From positions 558,001 through 622,000 of the forward strand of contig CAKSMF010000001.1 in assembly GCA_934474025.1 (NCBI GenBank): a DNA stretch of 64,000 nucleotides, in the 5' to 3' direction. Below the pieces are notes generated by a model that was given only the letters and a program-made list of their open reading frames with translations, was not told the origin of the DNA and did not search any database. This stretch comes from an uncultured Ruminococcus sp. GTDB lineage: Bacteria; Bacillota; Clostridia; Oscillospirales; Ruminococcaceae. Numbering within the stretch: position 1 is the stretch's first letter; every line of letters starts with the position of its first letter. Position numbers and translations under genes: made by a program. Positions 61,532 through 64,000 of the stretch are shown piece after piece.

Positions 61532-61891
61532 ATGACACAGAATGAAAAATTTGAATTGATTATCAAAACTCTTGATGTTAAAAAAGGTGAGGATATTCAG
61601 GCTCTTAAAGTAGCAGATTTAACAATACTTGCTGAATACTTCATAATAGTTAACGGTACAAGCAACACTCATGCACGTACTCTTGCAGATGAGGTTGAAT
61701 TTCAGCTTTCACAAAAAGGTGTTGAACCGCTCCGTCGTGAATCAGATACCGGAAATACATGGATAATACTTGATTATGGTGATATTCTTGTTCATGTTTT
61801 CAGCAAAGAACAGAGAAGTTTCTATAATCTTGACGGACTCTGGGCAGACGGTCAGCCGGTTGATATAAGCAATCTTGTTATAAAGGAGTGA
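61532..61891 (+). CDS. rsfS: Ribosomal silencing factor RsfS
   Basis: Binds L14 and blocks subunit joining under starvation. 119 residues with LADLTILAEYF-type core (VADLTILAEYFIIVNGTSNTH in two strands), RESDTGNTWIILDYGDILVHVF and the C-terminal YNLDGLWADG. ATG 61532 with AAGAAGG upstream; upstream ATG 61478 lies inside the LCP gene. Confidence 0.93.
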   Translation: MTQNEKFELIIKTLDVKKGEDIQALKVADLTILAEYFIIVNGTSNTHARTLADEVEFQLSQKGVEPLRRESDTGNTWIILDYGDILVHVFSKEQRSFYNLDGLWADGQPVDISNLVIKE

Positions 61892-61898
61892 TTTCTTT

Positions 61899-62264
61899 AT
61901 GAAAACAAACAATCCACAGGGCAGAACTCTTGCTACTGCAATAGGAGTGTATTTAATTGCAAAATCCGTACTTAATATGATTATAGGCGGAGGATTCAGC
62001 CTTAGTGATTTGTTGTTATCTGTCGGAATGGCTTTTATGCTGACAACTGGTCTGCAATTTGTAAATATTGTGATTGCAGGAATACTTCTTATAGTTGCAG
62101 TAGTACATCTTCCGGCGAATATCTCCAATTTTGGCAATAACTGGTTCTACTTGCTTGAAGGCATTATAGATATTGTATGTGCTGTTTTTCTTGTTACAAA
62201 GGACAGTATTAAAGAACATTTTACTAACAGGTGGAATGATATTAAAGATGTTTTCGGCAAATAA
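61899..62264 (+). CDS. Small membrane protein, unknown
   Basis: 121-residue hydrophobic protein with three to four helices (about 14-30, 38-58, 60-78, 88-105) and a charged C-terminal tail (IKEHFTNRWNDIKDVFGK). No family recognised. SD AAAGGAG. Between rsfS and leuS in one direction, probably same transcript. Confidence 0.6.
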   Translation: MKTNNPQGRTLATAIGVYLIAKSVLNMIIGGGFSLSDLLLSVGMAFMLTTGLQFVNIVIAGILLIVAVVHLPANISNFGNNWFYLLEGIIDIVCAVFLVTKDSIKEHFTNRWNDIKDVFGK

Positions 62265-62290
62265 AATATACAGTAAAGGAATGATTTGAA

Positions 62291-64000
62291 ATGGACAGAT
62301 ATAATTATAAATCTGTTGAACAAAAGTGGCAGAAGTACTGGGACGAAAACCATACTTTTGAAGCTTCTAATGACTATTCAAAGAAAAAATTTTATGGATT
62401 GGTTGAATTTCCTTATCCGTCCGGTCATGGTATGCACGTAGGACATATTAAGGCTTATTCAGGACTTGAAGTAGTTTCACGTAAAAAACGCCTTGAGGGT
62501 TATAATGTTCTTTTTCCGATAGGATTTGATGCTTATGGACTTCCTACTGAAAATACCGCTATTAAAGAAAATATTCACCCACGTATTGTTACAGACAGAA
62601 ATATTGAAAAATTTACTAAACAGCTCCGTAAAGTAGGATTTTCATTTGATTGGTCAAGAGTAATTGATACAACAGAAGAAAAATATTATAAATGGACTCA
62701 GTGGATTTTCCTCAAAATGTTTGAAAAGGGACTTGTTTTCAGAGATAAAACTTCTGTAAACTATTGTCCAAGCTGTAAAGTTGTTCTTTCAAATGAGGAT
62801 TCACAAGGTGGTAAGTGTGACGTTTGCCACAGCGAAATTATTCAGAAAACTAAAGAAGTATGGTATCTTCGTATTACTGAATACGCTGATAAACTTTTGC
62901 AAGGTCTTGAAGAAGTTGACTATCTTCCAAATGTAAAACTCCAGCAACAAAACTGGATAGGCAAATCAACTGGTGCTTTTGTAAACTTCAAAATCAAGGA
63001 ACATGACGAAAAACTCAAAGTTTATACAACTCGTCCTGATACTCTTTACGGAGTTACTTTTATGGTAATTGCTCCGGAACACCCGATTATTCAGAAATAC
63101 AGAGATTCTATTTCAAATATTCAGGAACTCGATGATTACAAGGCAGAATGTGCAAAGAAAAGCGAATTTGAAAGAACTCAGCTTGTAAAAGATAAGACTG
63201 GTGTTAAAATTGAAGGTCTTACAGGAATAAATCCTATTACTAAAAAGGAAATTCCTATATATATTTCTGACTATGTAATGATGGGTTACGGTACAGGTGC
63301 AATAATGGCTGTTCCTGCTCACGATACAAGAGACTATGACTTTGCTAAGAAGTTCGGTATTGATATTATCGAAGTTATAAAGGGTGGAGACATTTCTAAG
63401 GAAGCTTACACCGGTGATGGTGAAATGATTAATTCAGATGTACTTAACGGAATTAACAATAAAAAAGACGCTATTGAAAAAGTTTTAGGAATCCTTGAAG
63501 AACTCGGTTGCGGTGAACGTGGAGTTCAGTATAAAATGAAAGACTGGGCATTCAATCGTCAGAGATACTGGGGTGAACCTATTCCGATTGTACATTGTTC
63601 TCATTGCGGAATGGTTGCAGTACCTTATGAGGAATTACCTCTTAAACTTCCGGCACTCGAAAATTTTGAACCAGGTACAGACGGTGAAAGTCCTCTTGCA
63701 AAGATTGACAGCTTTGTTAATTGTAAGTGTCCTAAGTGTGGCGGTGATGCAAAGCGTGAAACCGATACAATGCCACAATGGGCTGGTTCATCATGGTATT
63801 TCCTCCGTTATTGCGACCCGAATAATGATAAAGAATTTGCATCTCAGGAAGCTCTTAATTACTGGATGCCTGTTGACTGGTATAACGGCGGTATGGAACA
63901 CGTTACACGTCATATGATTTATTCAAGATTCTGGCATAAATTCCTTTATGACCTCGGACTTGTACCGACTTCCGAACCATACGCAAAAAGAACTGCTCAG
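62291..64000 (+). CDS. leuS: Leucine-tRNA ligase (C-terminus beyond window)
   Basis: Class I synthetase charging tRNA-Leu; 570 codons visible, open to the window edge. HIGH motif variant in PYPSGHGMHVGHIKAYSG (about 43-60), a zinc-type insertion CPSCK ... CDVCH (about 160-180), the CP1 editing domain with TTRPDTLYGVTF (about 240-251), and GEPIPIVHC. KMSKS lies outside the window. SD AAAGGAA, ATG 62291. Not preceded by a T-box. Confidence 0.97.
   Translation, partial: MDRYNYKSVEQKWQKYWDENHTFEASNDYSKKKFYGLVEFPYPSGHGMHVGHIKAYSGLEVVSRKKRLEGYNVLFPIGFDAYGLPTENTAIKENIHPRIVTDRNIEKFTKQLRKVGFSFDWSRVIDTTEEKYYKWTQWIFLKMFEKGLVFRDKTSVNYCPSCKVVLSNEDSQGGKCDVCHSEIIQKTKEVWYLRITEYADKLLQGLEEVDYLPNVKLQQQNWIGKSTGAFVNFKIKEHDEKLKVYTTRPDTLYGVTFMVIAPEHPIIQKYRDSISNIQELDDYKAECAKKSEFERTQLVKDKTGVKIEGLTGINPITKKEIPIYISDYVMMGYGTGAIMAVPAHDTRDYDFAKKFGIDIIEVIKGGDISKEAYTGDGEMINSDVLNGINNKKDAIEKVLGILEELGCGERGVQYKMKDWAFNRQRYWGEPIPIVHCSHCGMVAVPYEELPLKLPALENFEPGTDGESPLAKIDSFVNCKCPKCGGDAKRETDTMPQWAGSSWYFLRYCDPNNDKEFASQEALNYWMPVDWYNGGMEHVTRHMIYSRFWHKFLYDLGLVPTSEPYAKRTAQ

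Overview
The window is chromosomal DNA of an AT-rich, endospore-forming Firmicute of the class Clostridia, probably a Ruminococcus-like member of the Oscillospiraceae. The supporting signs are spoIIR and cotJABC, RNase J, small-alarmone and T-box biology, SD sequences close to AAAGGAGG, and an infC-rpmI-rplT operon with an AUU-initiated infC. Genus is inferred, not proven.

Layout. Positions 1-19.4 kb are mainly housekeeping: RNase J (partial at the window edge), a degenerate phosphohexomutase, an AGCS symporter, two bPH2 membrane proteins, RNase P RNA, an OGG-type DNA glycosylase, a small RelA/SpoT synthetase, a znuACB-like metal importer with a palindromic operator, a patatin-like hydrolase, ThrH, a Phe T-box followed by pheST, a CDF exporter and a lipoprotein penicillin-binding transpeptidase. 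Positions 38.4-64 kb are again core: cotJB/cotJA, a PASTA lipoprotein, ftsH, spoIIR, infC-rpmI-rplT, a TrmH-type methyltransferase, dprA-topA-trmFO-plsX-rnc-radical SAM-smc-ftsY-rdgB-yhbY-nadD-yqeK-LCP-rsfS, and leuS (partial).

The main discovery is the stretch between these blocks. The spore-coat gene cotJC is cut in two. Its first 31 codons lie at 38323-38415 (minus strand), directly behind cotJA and cotJB. The rest lies 18.4 kb away at 19386-19915, on the same strand. Both break points carry the same 8-bp sequence (ACCTCCGA on the plus strand) as a direct repeat. Joining them restores an uninterrupted, in-frame CotJC of about 204 residues. A large serine recombinase ends 20 bp from the right junction, and the two element ends together carry a 10-bp inverted repeat around the core, as an attP site would. 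This is the arrangement of sporulation intervening elements such as skin (sigK) and the SP-beta prophage (spsM), but this element carries no visible phage genes.

Its cargo is a surface-glycan locus: a long operon (20676-34292), then a separate CapD/PglF-type dehydratase. It begins with a DegT aminotransferase, an acyltransferase, a PglC-like initiating phosphoglycosyltransferase, Wzy and Wzx. It continues with eight enzymes unusual for a capsule locus: ATP-grasp, MmgE/PrpD, aldo-keto reductase, a phosphonopyruvate-decarboxylase-like TPP enzyme, a U32-like barrel protein, a CitE-like lyase and a two-subunit class I fumarase-type hydratase. I infer that these make and attach a carboxylic-acid-derived substituent. 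The operon is preceded by a strong promoter and a leader of about 440 nt holding two nearly identical structured repeats of about 170 bp, a probable regulatory RNA. No conventional glycosyltransferase besides the initiating enzyme is present.
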